Shown here in pieces: positions 32,052 through 44,314 of a stretch of DNA of 55,704 nucleotides (the stretch's first letter is position 1; each line of letters starts with the position of its first letter). The stretch is from a virus, in the IMG/VR virus record IMGVR_UViG_3300041964_000008, positions 1 to 55,704 of that record. One strand, 5' to 3'. Position numbers and translations under genes: made by a program. A model generated the notes under the pieces. It had not been told where the DNA came from and ran no database searches. It worked only from the letters and a program-made list of their open reading frames with translations.

Positions 32052-34086
32052 CTACTCGGTGTAGGCGAAGGTCCAGTCCGCGTCGGTGTTGTGCGGGAAG
32101 TTGTAACCCGCAGCCGGCCGAGCCTCGACGTCCGTGGTCTGGTTGATGGTGAACGACTGACCGGACATCTCAGACGGGCTCTGCTCCGTGTAGTACTCGA
32201 CACCAGTCACCGTCGGGAACGTCAGCGTGTTACTGGCTGAGTCAAACGTGGGCGTCACAGGAGTAGCAGTAGTACCCGAGGTACGCTTCACGCAGACAGC
32301 GGACTTCGGCTTGGTCAGAGCACCCGACATACGGGTCTCCATCAGGTACTTGTACTGGTTGTAGTCGATGTCGAAGTCGTCGAACATCGCCAGAGCGCCA
32401 CCGCGGTCAGCGCCGACGGTGTAGTCCGCCATGTTGACGATGACGCCCAGCAGATCGGGCGTGTCCTTCCATGATCTCGACGACGACGATGCTGCCGACG
32501 CGAAGTGCCGCGGCAAGCTCGACCTCGGTGTTGTACAGACGCCGGCCCATCTTGTCCTTCAGCAGGATCATGTCCGTGAGGACGTCATCCGTGGTGTAGA
32601 ACTTGGGAACACCGGTGCCCTTGTAGTGCTTGCGCGCGCGAAGAACTGACTCGATGATCCCATCGGGCGTGATGCCGGTGGGAACCGTGACGGGGTGGGT
32701 GTACATCTCGTGGTCCCAAGCGATGGGGCGGATCTTGTCCTCATCGATCTTGTCCTCGTCGTCAGGCTCGCGGCCATCGCCAACGAGCACTGCCCGCGCG
32801 ATTTCCTCTTCGAGCATGAAGCGCATCTCCCACTTCAGCCACGCGACGACGTCCAGGTCGGTGATGTCGACGATGTCGTCCCGGTCCAGCTTCTGCTTCT
32901 TGTAGATGGTGGTCGGAGTCGTCACCCGCTTCAGGAGCTTGATGATCTCGTCCTTCTTCAGGTTACCCTTGACGTAACCCTTTGCACGGGCCTCGTCAGC
33001 GGTCAGGTCGGCCGCGAGCGACTTGATGCGCGAGAACGGCGAGTGCTTCGCACCGTCCAGGATGGCCTTGACCCACTCGGTACGACGAGCGATCAGGTCG
33101 GGCTGGCTGGTAACGGACTTGGCGTCCGGGAACAGCATGTCGATGTCCTCGATGCCATACTCCGCCGCGTGCTGCAGGAGCGACTCCTTGAAGGAACCGA
33201 TCTTCTGAGCATCGGCGACGACGGCCTGCATCTGGTCATGGGAGAGCGTCGGGCCGGCGTCAGCCTTGGCGCCGTTCTGCTCGAAGACGTTACGTGACAT
33301 GTCGGTAGAACCTTCCTGGTGGTTGAGGTCGCCCTCATCGTTAGTTTCGTTAGCGGACTCGTCCGGAGACTCATCGTTGGACGCATCTTCGGACGTCTGG
33401 TCTTCGTGCTTGACCTCGTCCTTTTCCTCGACATTAGTTGTGTCTTCGTGCTTAACATCTTCGGCAGCGACCTCAAGTGCGGCGCCGATCATAAAGTGAA
33501 CAACCTCCTTCTGCTCTGGAGTGAAGGAGTCGTAGACGTCTTGGACAGTCTTGTCCTCGGCGACCGCATGCTCGACGGTCTCCTCATCAGGAGCTTCCGT
33601 CTCATCTTCAGAGAATGCTGAGTGCTCCAGCTCCAGAGCAAGACCTGTGGTGATGATGGCTTCATCCTCTAGGTCGTCGACAGAACCATCCGAGTGACGG
33701 ATAGCTACGAAGTCAATCTTTGCCTCGGGATTTGCGCCGGCGAGAACCAGGCTGACCTCACGAATAGCTCCGTGAAAGACCTGCTTAGCTCGCTCGATAA
33801 GCTGGTTGGCATAGATCGACAGCATTGTGATGTCGCCATGCTCAACCAGGAGCTTGCTGTCCTGACCCTGAACCGTGTCGTTGAAGTATCCGTAGGTGTA
33901 AACACCATCGGGACGAGCTTCGAGAACGGCGTGGCCAAGAACATTCTTGGGATCGGTGTGGCCATGCTGCCAGACAAGCGGCACCGTCATCTTGTCCTGA
34001 TGCTTGAAGGCATCGGGCATGATGGTCCGACCGTCGGTGCACTTGAGACCAGCCTTGGTGGCGTACCCACTGAAATCGGGTTCCAT
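32052..34086 (-). CDS. Prohead protease - scaffold - major capsid ORF (one apparent frameshift)
   Basis: About 678 residues from MEPDFSGYATKAGLKCTDGR. Residues 1-135 are an HK97-type (S78) protease: VPLVWQHGHTDPKNVLGHAV with His near 41, IREVSLVLAGANPEA with Ser near 112. Residues about 136-255 are very acidic and disordered, scaffold-like. The capsid part begins near MSRNVFEQNGAK (internal ATG at 33300, with AGGAAGG upstream), then SPFSRIKSLAADLTADEARA, RDDIVDITDLDVVAWLKWEM, EEIARAVLVGDGRE, FYTTDDVLTDMILLKDKMGR. One base near 32475 restores TPDLLGVIVNMADYTVGADR and a C-terminal Ig-like stretch (TFDSASNTLTFPTVTGVEYY). Capsid subunits may arise from the internal start as well as from cleavage. 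Confidence 0.85.
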
Positions 34087-34112
34087 TTTGACTGTTTCCC
34101 TTCTTTTTAGTG

Positions 34113-34757
34113 TCAACGGCCTGCTGGCGCCGACTTGGACTTCTTACTAGCTGTCTTTCGAGCATCTTCAAGAGCTTCTTGAATCTTCTCTCGAACATCA
34201 GCAATCTGCTTCTGAAGAGCGACAAGTTCCTTGGCAGGGGGCTTGTCTTTGTTCTTCTTTCGGTACTCTTCAGCTCGCTTAGCAGCTTCCTTCTTCTGCT
34301 TAGGAGACAACTTGTCGTTCTTAGCGTCCGCTTTGTCCTTCTTGTTAGCGGCTTCTTCCTTTGGGTCGATGCCACTTCGAAGCTTTGCGGCTTCAACTAG
34401 ACCGGCAAGGTGTTCCTTTAGCTTGTCAAGGCGTCCCTCTAGGGCTGCTACCTGGGCCTTAATGGCCTCGCTGCCTGCCGAAGATGCTCCTGAGGACCCT
34501 TTTGGTCCACCACCAGCTTGTCCGCCTCCACCGCCTGATCCGGAGGGGCTATCGCCTCCGCCGGATCGTCTACCCTTTAGCCGACGAGTCCTCAAGTAAT
34601 ACTCTCGGGCCTTTGCCGGATCGTAGTCTGCACCGTGAAGGAGCGGCGAGTCGTCGGGGGCGGTTAACTCTCGATAGAACCGACGAGCGTCTTCTAAATC
34701 ATAGAGTTGTCCATGTAGAAGAGCTGAATCATCAGGCACTGACGTCTTCATCTGCAT
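34113..34757 (-). CDS. Head-associated protein with duplicated LLHG..YD motif
   Basis: 214 residues, start MQMKTSVPDDSALLHGQLYD (34757; Met3 is equally possible), overlapping the portal stop. The N-terminus has a tandem motif, PDDSALLHGQLYDLEDARRF and PDDSPLLHGADYDPAKAREY, ending YLRTRRLKGRRSGG. This YY.RTR.LKGR signature is frequent in head proteins of actinophages. A Gly/Ser linker follows, then coiled coil (VAALEGRLDKLKEHLAGLVE) and Lys-rich helix (KKDKADAKNDKLSPKQKKEA). Probably a virion or scaffold component. Confidence 0.65.
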   Translation of the reverse strand: MQMKTSVPDDSALLHGQLYDLEDARRFYRELTAPDDSPLLHGADYDPAKAREYYLRTRRLKGRRSGGGDSPSGSGGGGGQAGGGPKGSSGASSAGSEAIKAQVAALEGRLDKLKEHLAGLVEAAKLRSGIDPKEEAANKKDKADAKNDKLSPKQKKEAAKRAEEYRKKNKDKPPAKELVALQKQIADVREKIQEALEDARKTASKKSKSAPAGR

Positions 34758-36048
34758 CTTCTTCCACCCCCAGGTCCTTAAAGACACTGTCGAGGGTTTC
34801 GTTTATGCCGGCGAAAGCGTCATCAGTAGCGCCCGTGTCTTCAACAACAGGAGCAGCTTCAGTAAGTGCCTGAGGCATGTTGCTGTTGACCAGTTGATCC
34901 GCCTTCGGATCGGCTGAAGGCTTCATGCCAATGAATCCTCTGAACTCATTGGAACTGACGATCTCGTTTCGAGTGAACTTGTCCGCGAGCTCTGCCAACT
35001 CACTCATAGGAACGAGCTTGAAGGGATCACGGAAGTATTCAATAGATTGTCCTTGTGTGCGACCCGTCTTTGTAAGGAATCGCCGCTTCATTGCTTCCGC
35101 AATCGCACCTAGAACAGGTTCGATCGTGCGGTTAATATAGTTAAGCATGGCCTTCTCATCAGCTGTGCCATTCATGACTTCAGCAGTGATGCCCAGTTGG
35201 CCATATAGCATCTGGGTAAGATAGTCGACCTGCTTGAGCAGATTGTTCTCAGCAGGACGGTTCAGCTGAGTGATCTTCTCGGTTCCATCTGTGTAGGCAA
35301 TGCCGTACTGGCTTCCCTTGAGTTGGAACTCGATGTCCTTCCTACGCTTCTCAGCCTGCTGAGCACGAGCTTCAGACTTGATGACGTATGGAAGCTGAAT
35401 GATCATGTCGAGCTTGCCTGAACTGGAGGCTTCATCGACAGAGTCCAAGAGGTTAAGCTTGCGAATTAGTCGCTGTAGCGTCGAGTTCGGTTCGTTCATC
35501 ACCGAATATAGCGGGTTCTCGATGATTGCTACTTGCTTCTTCTCAAGCAGAACGTCCTCACGACGACCCGTTTGATCGTTGTAGATGCTGACTCGCACGT
35601 GCGCGGGGAACCATTGCACAATGTCACCGACACGCATCGTCAGAATATCGTAGCCTCCTGTGACTTGCGGATCGAGATCCGTGTCCACAGGAACCAAGGC
35701 GATAACACCCTTATCGAAAAGAGTCATAGCTGCATCTTGACGAAATGCTCGAGCTGCTTGGTCGATGTTGGCTTCGATAGTTAGACAGTTCTGAAGGCCA
35801 CTATCGATGTCCTCCTTGTATCGACCTTCATCATCTAGGCGAACATGTCGAATGTCGACCGCAGCAACATCCACACTGAGTCTTGTGTAGATCGAGGATA
35901 TGATGGAACGTTCGTTTGATAGATGAAGTCGAACACGATCAGGTCGTCCGGCGTAAGCATGCCCGAAGTCCGGAACATAATGCATTCGTTCAACAGGTGT
36001 ATCTAGAAACGCGTTCCAACCGTGCTTCAGTCGACCGAGAACACCCAT
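34732..36048 (-). CDS. Portal protein
   Basis: 438 residues, MGVLGRLKHGWNAFLDTPVE onward, ATG 36048 behind AAGGAGG. HK97-type portal features: SIISSIYTRLSVDVAAVDIR, DAAMTLFDKGVIALVPVDTD, VQWFPAHVRVSIYNDQTGRR, QLKGSQYGIAYTDGTEKITQ, QVDYLTQMLYGQLGITAEVM, NYINRTIEPVLGAIAEAMKR and IVSSNEFRGFIGMKPSADPK. It forms the dodecameric DNA channel at one capsid vertex and contacts the terminase encoded upstream. Confidence 0.9.
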   Translation of the reverse strand: MGVLGRLKHGWNAFLDTPVERMHYVPDFGHAYAGRPDRVRLHLSNERSIISSIYTRLSVDVAAVDIRHVRLDDEGRYKEDIDSGLQNCLTIEANIDQAARAFRQDAAMTLFDKGVIALVPVDTDLDPQVTGGYDILTMRVGDIVQWFPAHVRVSIYNDQTGRREDVLLEKKQVAIIENPLYSVMNEPNSTLQRLIRKLNLLDSVDEASSSGKLDMIIQLPYVIKSEARAQQAEKRRKDIEFQLKGSQYGIAYTDGTEKITQLNRPAENNLLKQVDYLTQMLYGQLGITAEVMNGTADEKAMLNYINRTIEPVLGAIAEAMKRRFLTKTGRTQGQSIEYFRDPFKLVPMSELAELADKFTRNEIVSSNEFRGFIGMKPSADPKADQLVNSNMPQALTEAAPVVEDTGATDDAFAGINETLDSVFKDLGVEEDADEDVSA

Positions 36049-36080
36049 AAGTCACCTCCTTCGCTGTTGAATATGAGTGA

Positions 36081-36437
36081 TCAGTCTCGAGGATCGGTGA
36101 TCGTTCCCGAGAGAGGACTGTTTGGGCTGGTGTTGATCAACCGTGCGTCCCCGGTTCGATCCGTAGTTGTCATTGGAAATGCTCGAGTGAGTCCGCTGAC
36201 TACCATTCCGCCAACAGGTCCCGCTAGCATGGAAGCTGCGATGGTTGCACCGACGCCAACAAAAGCCGCGGCTGCTACCTTTTGATTCCTCGTGAAGCTC
36301 CGAGGCGTTGAAGTCTTCTTCTTCTTAGCACTAGACGACGAAGTTGAAGTCTTGTTGGTGACGCCCCACTTCATACCCTTTTTTCCAAAGTGTTCCAGTA
36401 CTTCTCCGGGAGAAGATGGCTTATCGAAAGTAGTCAT
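36081..36437 (-). CDS. KGMKWG-tagged head protein with membrane-like segment (copy 1)
   Basis: 118 residues from MTTFDKPSSPGEVLEHFGKK, ATG 36437 behind AAAGGAGG. Residues about 13-26 carry LEHFGKKGMKWGV, a signature of actinophage head-associated proteins. A Ser/Lys linker then leads to a hydrophobic Gly/Ala-rich segment (VAAAAFVGVGATIAASMLAG) and VGGMVVSGLTRAFPMTTTDR. Paralog of 36473-36835 with the same architecture. Probably packaged in the virion; function unknown. Confidence 0.7.
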   Translation of the reverse strand: MTTFDKPSSPGEVLEHFGKKGMKWGVTNKTSTSSSSAKKKKTSTPRSFTRNQKVAAAAFVGVGATIAASMLAGPVGGMVVSGLTRAFPMTTTDRTGDARLINTSPNSPLSGTITDPRD

Positions 36438-36472
36438 GTAAGAAGCCTCCTTTCCTGATTGAATATAAGTCA

Positions 36473-36835
36473 TCACTTGCTCCGATAGCTGGTTAGTCTA
36501 GCGTTATCAGCTGCCAATTCACTAGTAATAGCAGCTGCCTCACTACTGATTCTATCCAGCCTAGCTTCATTCTCACGAAACGTTGTGGTAACCGGAAGCG
36601 AGTTAACTGCTTTTGTGATTCCGGATACCAACATGTCACCTAGTGGACCCGCCACCATAGCTGCTGCGACGGTGGCTCCTATACCAACAGCCGCTGCGAC
36701 CTTTTGATTCTTCGTGAAACGAGCGGGTGTTGCTTTCGTCTTTGCTGATGAACCGGAAGATGAAGTATCGTTTCGAACACCCCACTTCATGCCTTTTGTA
36801 CCGAAGTGTGAAAGAACCTCTTCGGAAGTGCTCAT
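36473..36835 (-). CDS. KGMKWG-tagged head protein with membrane-like segment (copy 2)
   Basis: 120 residues, MSTSEEVLSHFGTKGMKWGV onward, ATG 36835 overlapping the terminase TGA. After the tag come SSSGSSAKTKATPARFTKNQ, a hydrophobic segment (KVAAAVGIGATVAAAMVAG) and a C-terminal helix (AAAITSELAADNARLTSYRS). It is clearly duplicated with 36081-36437. The hydrophobic segment could be exposed on ejection, which is speculation. Confidence 0.7.
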   Translation of the reverse strand: MSTSEEVLSHFGTKGMKWGVRNDTSSSGSSAKTKATPARFTKNQKVAAAVGIGATVAAAMVAGPLGDMLVSGITKAVNSLPVTTTFRENEARLDRISSEAAAITSELAADNARLTSYRSK

Positions 36836-38577
36836 TCGAACAACTCCTTGTTTGCCTTGTAAGCAATATAAGCATCCATTAGAGCGGCGACGTTGTCGAT
36901 CTTCTCGTCTTGTCGCTTCTTTAGGAGCTTACGGTTGCCGTTGGTGTCTTCGAGAGTGATCGCATTACCCATTGTGAAGGACATTAGATCCTGATCGAAA
37001 ATAAGCATTCTCTGCTCACTCAAGATCTTAAGCTCTCCAAGAGGAACTGATTCGGTTCGAGCACCTTGAATGACCTTCTCGATTCCAAAGGGACCATTCT
37101 CGGCTTCCCAACGAGCAACGAACTCTTTCGCGTTGTAAGGGTCGAAACCGAACGCTCGGACGTCGTACTCCTCGGCAATGATGTGTTGATCTAGATCTTC
37201 ATAGACCTGCATCATGTCGAGAACTGTTCCGGTTAGCACATGCAAGCTTCCTTCTCGAACAAAGGTGTCATACTTGTGCCGCATAGCTCCAGGAAGCTTC
37301 ATAAGCGTAAGCTCGGTTATGTAACTTCGAGTCTTTACACCAAATCGTCCATTTCGAAGCGGGAACAAGAATGTGAATGCGCAGAAGTCATCACCTTGTG
37401 AGAGGTCTGCTCCAAGAGCACATGGCATCTGCCAGAACTTCTGAGGTCGATGTGGAATGGTCTCCTCATAGGTGAAGAAGTACGTGTAACCCTCCATCGG
37501 AATGCCAAATCTCTTAGCAAGAATGTCATTCCGTGAAGCAGGCGCTTTCTCTGCTCTTTCAACGTCCAAATGATAAGTCTGATACGAAACAGTGCGGCCG
37601 AGATTGGGATTTGCTTTAATCCATGTCGACGGATCAGCCACTTCCTCAACTTCATCCAGCTTATAGTGCCAGATCGAGATGTGAGGTGCTGTATACTCGC
37701 CTTTAAGTATTGTAGCTAGTTCCATTTTGATGGTATCGCCACTACCGTTTCGAACCGTTCCTTCAGAGCTAATTGCGACGATCAGATAGTCGTCTAGCTT
37801 CGAAGCTCCTTGCTCAATTGCACCGACAACATCCTCTCGAATGTCGCCGGACAACCATTCATCAATAGTTGACACTTTAGGGCGAAGGCCCTGTAGTTTA
37901 TTAATAGCCATAGGTCGCACTTCGAGCAACGAACCAGTAAGAAAGTTCTCGATGCCCTTCTTTGTTGAGGCAAGCTTCTGCCTCATGAACCGATTGCCGG
38001 TTGTGTTCTGCATGGATCCCTCGGTTAAGAATGCAAAGAGGGGGCCACGGGCTCTTGTGATCGCTGTCCTAAAGGGGGACATGACCTCATCGGCCTGCTT
38101 CATGGTTGGTGCGGTTGTGATCTGGTGCGTGGTCGAGGTGTCGACGTTCAGAAAGTAGCTCTGAATGCATTCGGCATACATCGACTTAGCTGCCCCTCGG
38201 GCGACGATCAAGTATTGCTTGGTCGTTAGCCTCTTCTTGATCTTTCGGGTGACGTATCGACCACCGTGACCATCTGGGAAGGGCTCATACACACTTCGTT
38301 CAACGAAGTAGTACCATCCAAAGATCTGTTCAGCCCAGAGTTTGAATGTTGGAAGCAGATGAAGATCACCGCCGTCCGTGAGAGTTAATTCTCTCTCGCA
38401 ATAGAGAATGAAGCCCTCTACCTTGAGATCATCGTAGTAGACGTTCGGGTTGGTAATGAGTGAATCGATGCGATTCATCTCCAACGCAACTTCCCGACAT
38501 ACAGGAATGTCACCCCGAAGCACCGCCTCGCGAAACTGACCATAGTAGATCGGAATCGCTTTGTTCGATAGACTCAT
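36832..38577 (-). CDS. Terminase large subunit
   Basis: 581 residues, MSLSNKAIPIYYGQFREAVL onward, ATG 38577 behind AGGAGGG. ATPase domain with Walker A-like VARGAAKSM (127-133 region) and Walker B VSTIDEW (235-241). Nuclease domain with ALGADLSQGDDFCAF (Asp391) and later VRAFGFDPYNAKEFVARW and DNVAALMDAYIAY. Terminase_1-type HK97-like enzyme that packages and cuts concatemeric DNA. It is intact. The small-subunit candidate is 6 kb upstream at 44722-45063, an unusual separation. Confidence 0.95.
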   Translation of the reverse strand: MSLSNKAIPIYYGQFREAVLRGDIPVCREVALEMNRIDSLITNPNVYYDDLKVEGFILYCERELTLTDGGDLHLLPTFKLWAEQIFGWYYFVERSVYEPFPDGHGGRYVTRKIKKRLTTKQYLIVARGAAKSMYAECIQSYFLNVDTSTTHQITTAPTMKQADEVMSPFRTAITRARGPLFAFLTEGSMQNTTGNRFMRQKLASTKKGIENFLTGSLLEVRPMAINKLQGLRPKVSTIDEWLSGDIREDVVGAIEQGASKLDDYLIVAISSEGTVRNGSGDTIKMELATILKGEYTAPHISIWHYKLDEVEEVADPSTWIKANPNLGRTVSYQTYHLDVERAEKAPASRNDILAKRFGIPMEGYTYFFTYEETIPHRPQKFWQMPCALGADLSQGDDFCAFTFLFPLRNGRFGVKTRSYITELTLMKLPGAMRHKYDTFVREGSLHVLTGTVLDMMQVYEDLDQHIIAEEYDVRAFGFDPYNAKEFVARWEAENGPFGIEKVIQGARTESVPLGELKILSEQRMLIFDQDLMSFTMGNAITLEDTNGNRKLLKKRQDEKIDNVAALMDAYIAYKANKELFE

Positions 38578-38591
38578 ACCAACCCTCCTAT

Positions 38592-39200
38592 CTATTTGCC
38601 TTCAGGTTTCTTCTCGTCGTCCTTCTTGCCAGGTGTGATACGCTCTCCGACTTTCATCAGATGCTTATCTCCACTAGCTTTGAGCAATTGCTCTACTCTT
38701 AGAGCCGCAGAACCCTTTGACACTCTCTTGACTTCAGCTTGTCCGATCTCAGACAAGAGATCGAAGGCAAACTTCTTTGCCTTTTCTTTCTTAGATAGGA
38801 TCTTCGGAGGAGCTGACTTTGCTATAGCGTCAGAATACTTCCGCTCCATGTCCATTCGATCAACCAGAGCTTTCATATCAGCATTAGACAATGAAGAAGC
38901 CGGCTTCGCGCGCAAGGCAGCAGCTGTCTTGAAGTCCGTGGACGGACTGTCACTGTCGTCCATGTGCTTCTTCGCTGATGCAAGCTGCGCTCGAACATGA
39001 GCTTCTTCACTCTTGCTGCCGCGAAACACTCCGGTTTCAGTGTTAACCTGAAGCTTCGACGGGTCGTACTTGACTTGGTACTTCTCGCCGGTCTTAGGAT
39101 TGACCACCGAAAACGAACTCGTACGGTTACGATCCTTACGAATACCCCACTTCATACCCTTGACTCCGGCATGCTCAAGTAGAGCTTCAACTGCGTCCAT
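38592..39200 (-). CDS. KGMKWG-tagged head protein, soluble
   Basis: 202 residues, MDAVEALLEHAGVKGMKWGI onward, ATG 39200 behind AAAGGAGG. After the tag come SFSVVNPKTGEKYQVKYDPS, then a helical Lys-rich remainder (SEEAHVRAQLASAKKHM, PKILSKKEKAKKFAFDLLSE) and a basic end. No membrane segment, unlike the other two tagged proteins. It sits directly upstream of the large terminase. Likely a minor virion protein. Confidence 0.65.
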   Translation of the reverse strand: MDAVEALLEHAGVKGMKWGIRKDRNRTSSFSVVNPKTGEKYQVKYDPSKLQVNTETGVFRGSKSEEAHVRAQLASAKKHMDDSDSPSTDFKTAAALRAKPASSLSNADMKALVDRMDMERKYSDAIAKSAPPKILSKKEKAKKFAFDLLSEIGQAEVKRVSKGSAALRVEQLLKASGDKHLMKVGERITPGKKDDEKKPEGK

Positions 39201-39222
39201 GTGTCCTCCTTTCAGTACCTAG

Positions 39223-40300
39223 TTAAGCTGCTGGAAAATCAAATACCTTAGCCCAACCGGTTGTGGACTTGGCGGCTTGAATGCTTAAACTGTACCCTTC
39301 AAGCAAAGTACTGAAAGTAAACCCATAATACAGTTGACCTGGAGTTGCGCCAACTCCACCAGTCGAACGTCCAGTTACTAATCCTTGAGTATGGATAGCA
39401 ACTATCCACAAAGTTTGTCCTGCGGTTACTATAAGCGGTGTATTCAGCAAAGCTTGTTGCCAACCAACACCATCAGCTGCTAGATCAGCATAAGCTAACC
39501 AGTTAGGAGCTGGAGCATTAATATGTGTTGGCTTTTGCAAGGTGAAACCATAACGACCAGCATACCCGGTAAACCCTTGAAAATGAGCTCGAATGTGCGT
39601 GTATGTATCTGCCTCTTGAACCGTATACTGTTGAGCAACGTACTGGTTAATGTGAGATGTTGAGTTATTACTTGGTCCACCCATGTAGGCAAAGGCTAGA
39701 GATCCCGGTACAACGCCAGCTACAGGAGCAGGAGACAATGCTTCCCACAAAGCTCCAGCATGAACCACGGTTGATCCAGCCGGATAAGACTGAGTAGATA
39801 CCCATGCGCCTTTATAGTTGGTTGAACCAAGACCGCCTGATCCAGCGGGACCTGCAGGACCAGTGGCTCCAACAGGACCGATAGAACCGGCAGGACCGGC
39901 TGATCCTTGTGCGCCCGCGGGACCTGCAGGACCTATAGAACCGGCTGGACCAGGAACAGTTGAGTCAGCTCCTGTTGGTCCAGGTGGTCCATCTGCTCCA
40001 GGAGGACCTTCTGGACCTTCCGCACCATCGACTCCATCAGTTCCAGGCAGGACCTATCGGACCTTGCGGTCCTGGCATTCCTTGAGCTCCGGTTGCTCCC
40101 GGATCTCCTTGAGCGCCTTTACCCTTAGGACCTACAGGACCTTGAGGACCAGGAGGTCCTGCAGGACCAACAACTCCATCTGCACCTGGGGTACCAGGAG
40201 ATCCATCATCTCCAGGCTCTCCCTTCTCGCCAGACTCTCCCTTCTCTCCCTCTGGGCCACGAATATTGGCGATGTATTGTTTCGTCACAGCTTCCTCCAA
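39223..40300 (-). CDS. Collagen-like tail fibre 1 (one apparent frameshift)
   Basis: About 358 residues from [23 protein letters not shown] 40300 inside the previous gene's end. Gly-X-Y repeats run to about residue 160 ([20 protein letters not shown]), with one base lost or gained near 40045. Then a globular C-terminus: [36 protein letters not shown] and a beta-rich receptor-binding-like end ([37 protein letters not shown]). Host recognition is the likely role. The 39223-39768 stretch alone looks intact. Confidence 0.75.
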
Positions 40301-40743
40301 ACGTGGCCGCTAACAGGATCGAAACCAACGTCTCCGGGTCGAGCGTCGGCAGGAAATGAATCGCGATCGTTGATCTCCCACCAAAAGGACTCAGTACCAG
40401 CTCCGACGAAGCGATCGTTCTCTACAGTCAATCGCCATTCAAGCTCCTTGACTTGCTCAGTCAAAGCCGTGATGAGATATGATGTAGTCGGAGGATCGAA
40501 GAGAAGCCGCACTCGAAGATAGACATACGTCTTCACAGCGTTGTATCGAGGATCTGTTCCCAGAAAGTCGACCCACTTGGCTTCAGCATCCTCAATCATG
40601 AATCCTTCAGCAGGACCGATACCAAGCTGGTGCAAAGTGAAGAACACCGAGTTGATATGAGTCATGATATCGAGATCAAAAGCCGTATAGCCGGCATCGA
40701 TTCCGAGGATCTTCTTTGTACTCTCAAGAATGCTGTCGGTCAT
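40285..40743 (-). CDS. Phage gp6-like head-tail connector family protein
   Basis: 152 residues, [20 protein letters not shown] onward, ATG 40743 behind [47 protein letters not shown] and [20 protein letters not shown] are the classic motifs of a small protein usually annotated gp6-like head-tail connector in phages of Gram-positive bacteria. The C-terminus adds [20 protein letters not shown]. Its place between two fibre genes is typical for this family and argues for a fibre-related rather than a strict connector role. Confidence 0.7.
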   Translation of the reverse strand: MTDSILESTKKILGIDAGYTAFDLDIMTHINSVFFTLHQLGIGPAEGFMIEDAEAKWVDFLGTDPRYNAVKTYVYLRVRLLFDPPTTSYLITALTEQVKELEWRLTVENDRFVGAGTESFWWEINDRDSFPADARPGDVGFDPVSGHVWRKL

Positions 40744-40781
40744 AGTGGATCACCTTCTTTCCTAGTTGAATAAAGAGTTAA

Positions 40782-43162
<2,381 letters not shown>

Positions 43163-43166
<4 letters not shown>

Positions 43167-43522
43167 GTCAATCCTCCTGAGGTGATCACCGGATGAAGAG
43201 TCAGATAACCATGAAGAACTTGTATGGCCTTGGCATCGGTATTACCTGGATCTGAAATGATCAAGTCGTAGTAGCCGATCTTAAGCAGACGAGTCTGAGC
43301 TCCTGTCAAGTACCAAGATATGATGATGTCATCATTATCGAAGGACGTAACAAGGTGAGGAGTGAAGTCATACTTAAGCCGGCTACCAGAGTCCTCCGAT
43401 ACACGGATGTGCATTCGGGCCTCAAAGTCCTCTAGCTCTGCCCAGATATGCTTACCGTTGACGATGCGGACGCGCCTACTGAACGGCAGTCCAGCTTTCA
43501 CGTCAAGTTGTACGGAGGACAT
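43163..43522 (-). CDS. Beta-rich structural protein (LtfC-like candidate)
   Basis: 119 residues, MSSVQLDVKAGLPFSRRVRI onward, ATG 43522 behind GAGAGG. Alternating strands (IVNGKHIWAELEDFEARMHI, FDNDDIIISWYLTGAQTRLL, GYYDLIISDPGNTDAKAIQV, HGYLTLHPVIT). A jelly-roll or beta-sandwich as in actinophage LtfC-type tail-fibre-associated proteins is plausible. The overlap with the fibre start (ATGTCA) suggests a fibre attachment or chaperone role. Confidence 0.5.
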
Positions 43523-43534
43523 GGTACCTCTCTC

Positions 43535-44161
43535 TCAGGACTTTCGTTCGATGACCCTTCGAACTACACGCAGTCGACGCATGTAGGTCTCGGCCAGATT
43601 GTCACGGTGATTCTGCCGGGCCTTCCTTACCATTCTCTCGAGCTTCTCTTCCCACGATCGAAGCTGATGCATAGTGGCGTCTTCCGCGCGCGTGCGCGTA
43701 GCCTTGCGTTCCTTCTCTTCTGCAGTCAGAGGAACGGCTCGAGCTCCATCAAGGAAGGGGATGTTCTGCTCGTTGAGCTCGCTGGCCCATCCGAGAATAC
43801 GATGTCCCCACTGTTCCTCATAGAATGAACCAGAGACTCGATCGATACGACCGTCACCATACTTGTCATTGGTGAATGTCAGGTGTATACCGTTCTTAGT
43901 GCGTCCACCCTTGAGGAAGATATGACCGTAGGGATTGGATCCCTGAGAGAAGACTGGTGCTCCGAAGGGAACAGCATCCCACCCCTCGAACGAATGCTTC
44001 TCATCGTTCGCATCCCAAGCGTCATCCGCTGACATGTAGAACGAATTGAGCTCGAGGTGACCGCGAGTGTCCTTCAGGCAGTAGCCTGCTCCGTTGGATG
44101 AGTTGTCTCGAACTCTACGAAGAGCATTGTCCACAGCTTCTCGTGCAGATGAAGCTACCAT
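43535..44161 (-). CDS. NlpC/P60-like cysteine peptidase or amidase, candidate endolysin
   Basis: 208 residues, ATG 44161 overlapping the preceding stop. The N-terminal 125 residues have a papain-like layout: NGAGYCLKDTR with Cys28, ADDAWDANDEKH, PFGAPVFSQGSNPYGHIFLK with His80, then DRVSGSFYEEQWGHRILGWA. This matches the CHAP/NlpC-like domain common in Streptomyces and actinophage proteins. The rest is a basic helical tail (MHQLRSWEEKLERMVRKARQ). It may cleave peptidoglycan, as lysin or virion enzyme. The catalytic assignment is inference. Confidence 0.6.
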   Translation of the reverse strand: MVASSAREAVDNALRRVRDNSSNGAGYCLKDTRGHLELNSFYMSADDAWDANDEKHSFEGWDAVPFGAPVFSQGSNPYGHIFLKGGRTKNGIHLTFTNDKYGDGRIDRVSGSFYEEQWGHRILGWASELNEQNIPFLDGARAVPLTAEEKERKATRTRAEDATMHQLRSWEEKLERMVRKARQNHRDNLAETYMRRLRVVRRVIERKS

Positions 44162-44304
44162 CAGTTCTCCTCCTCGTCAGACTCGATTTCAAGGTCGTCC
44201 TGACGGTCATCGTCAGTGTCACTGACCTCAGAATCGTCGACAGTCGTGTCGTTGTCGTTGTTAGGGTCGAAGTCTTCCTCGTCCGCTGGGTACTCGTCTG
44301 GCAT
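44161..44304 (-). CDS. Small acidic protein
   Basis: 47 residues from MPDEYPADEEDFDPNNDND, ATG 44304 behind GAAAGGA (the longer open frame lacks a ribosome site). About half the residues are Asp or Glu. Disordered; it could mimic DNA or act as scaffold. Not recognised. Confidence 0.6.
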   Translation of the reverse strand: MPDEYPADEEDFDPNNDNDTTVDDSEVSDTDDDRQDDLEIESDEEEN

Positions 44305-44314
44305 GTCAGTCCTT

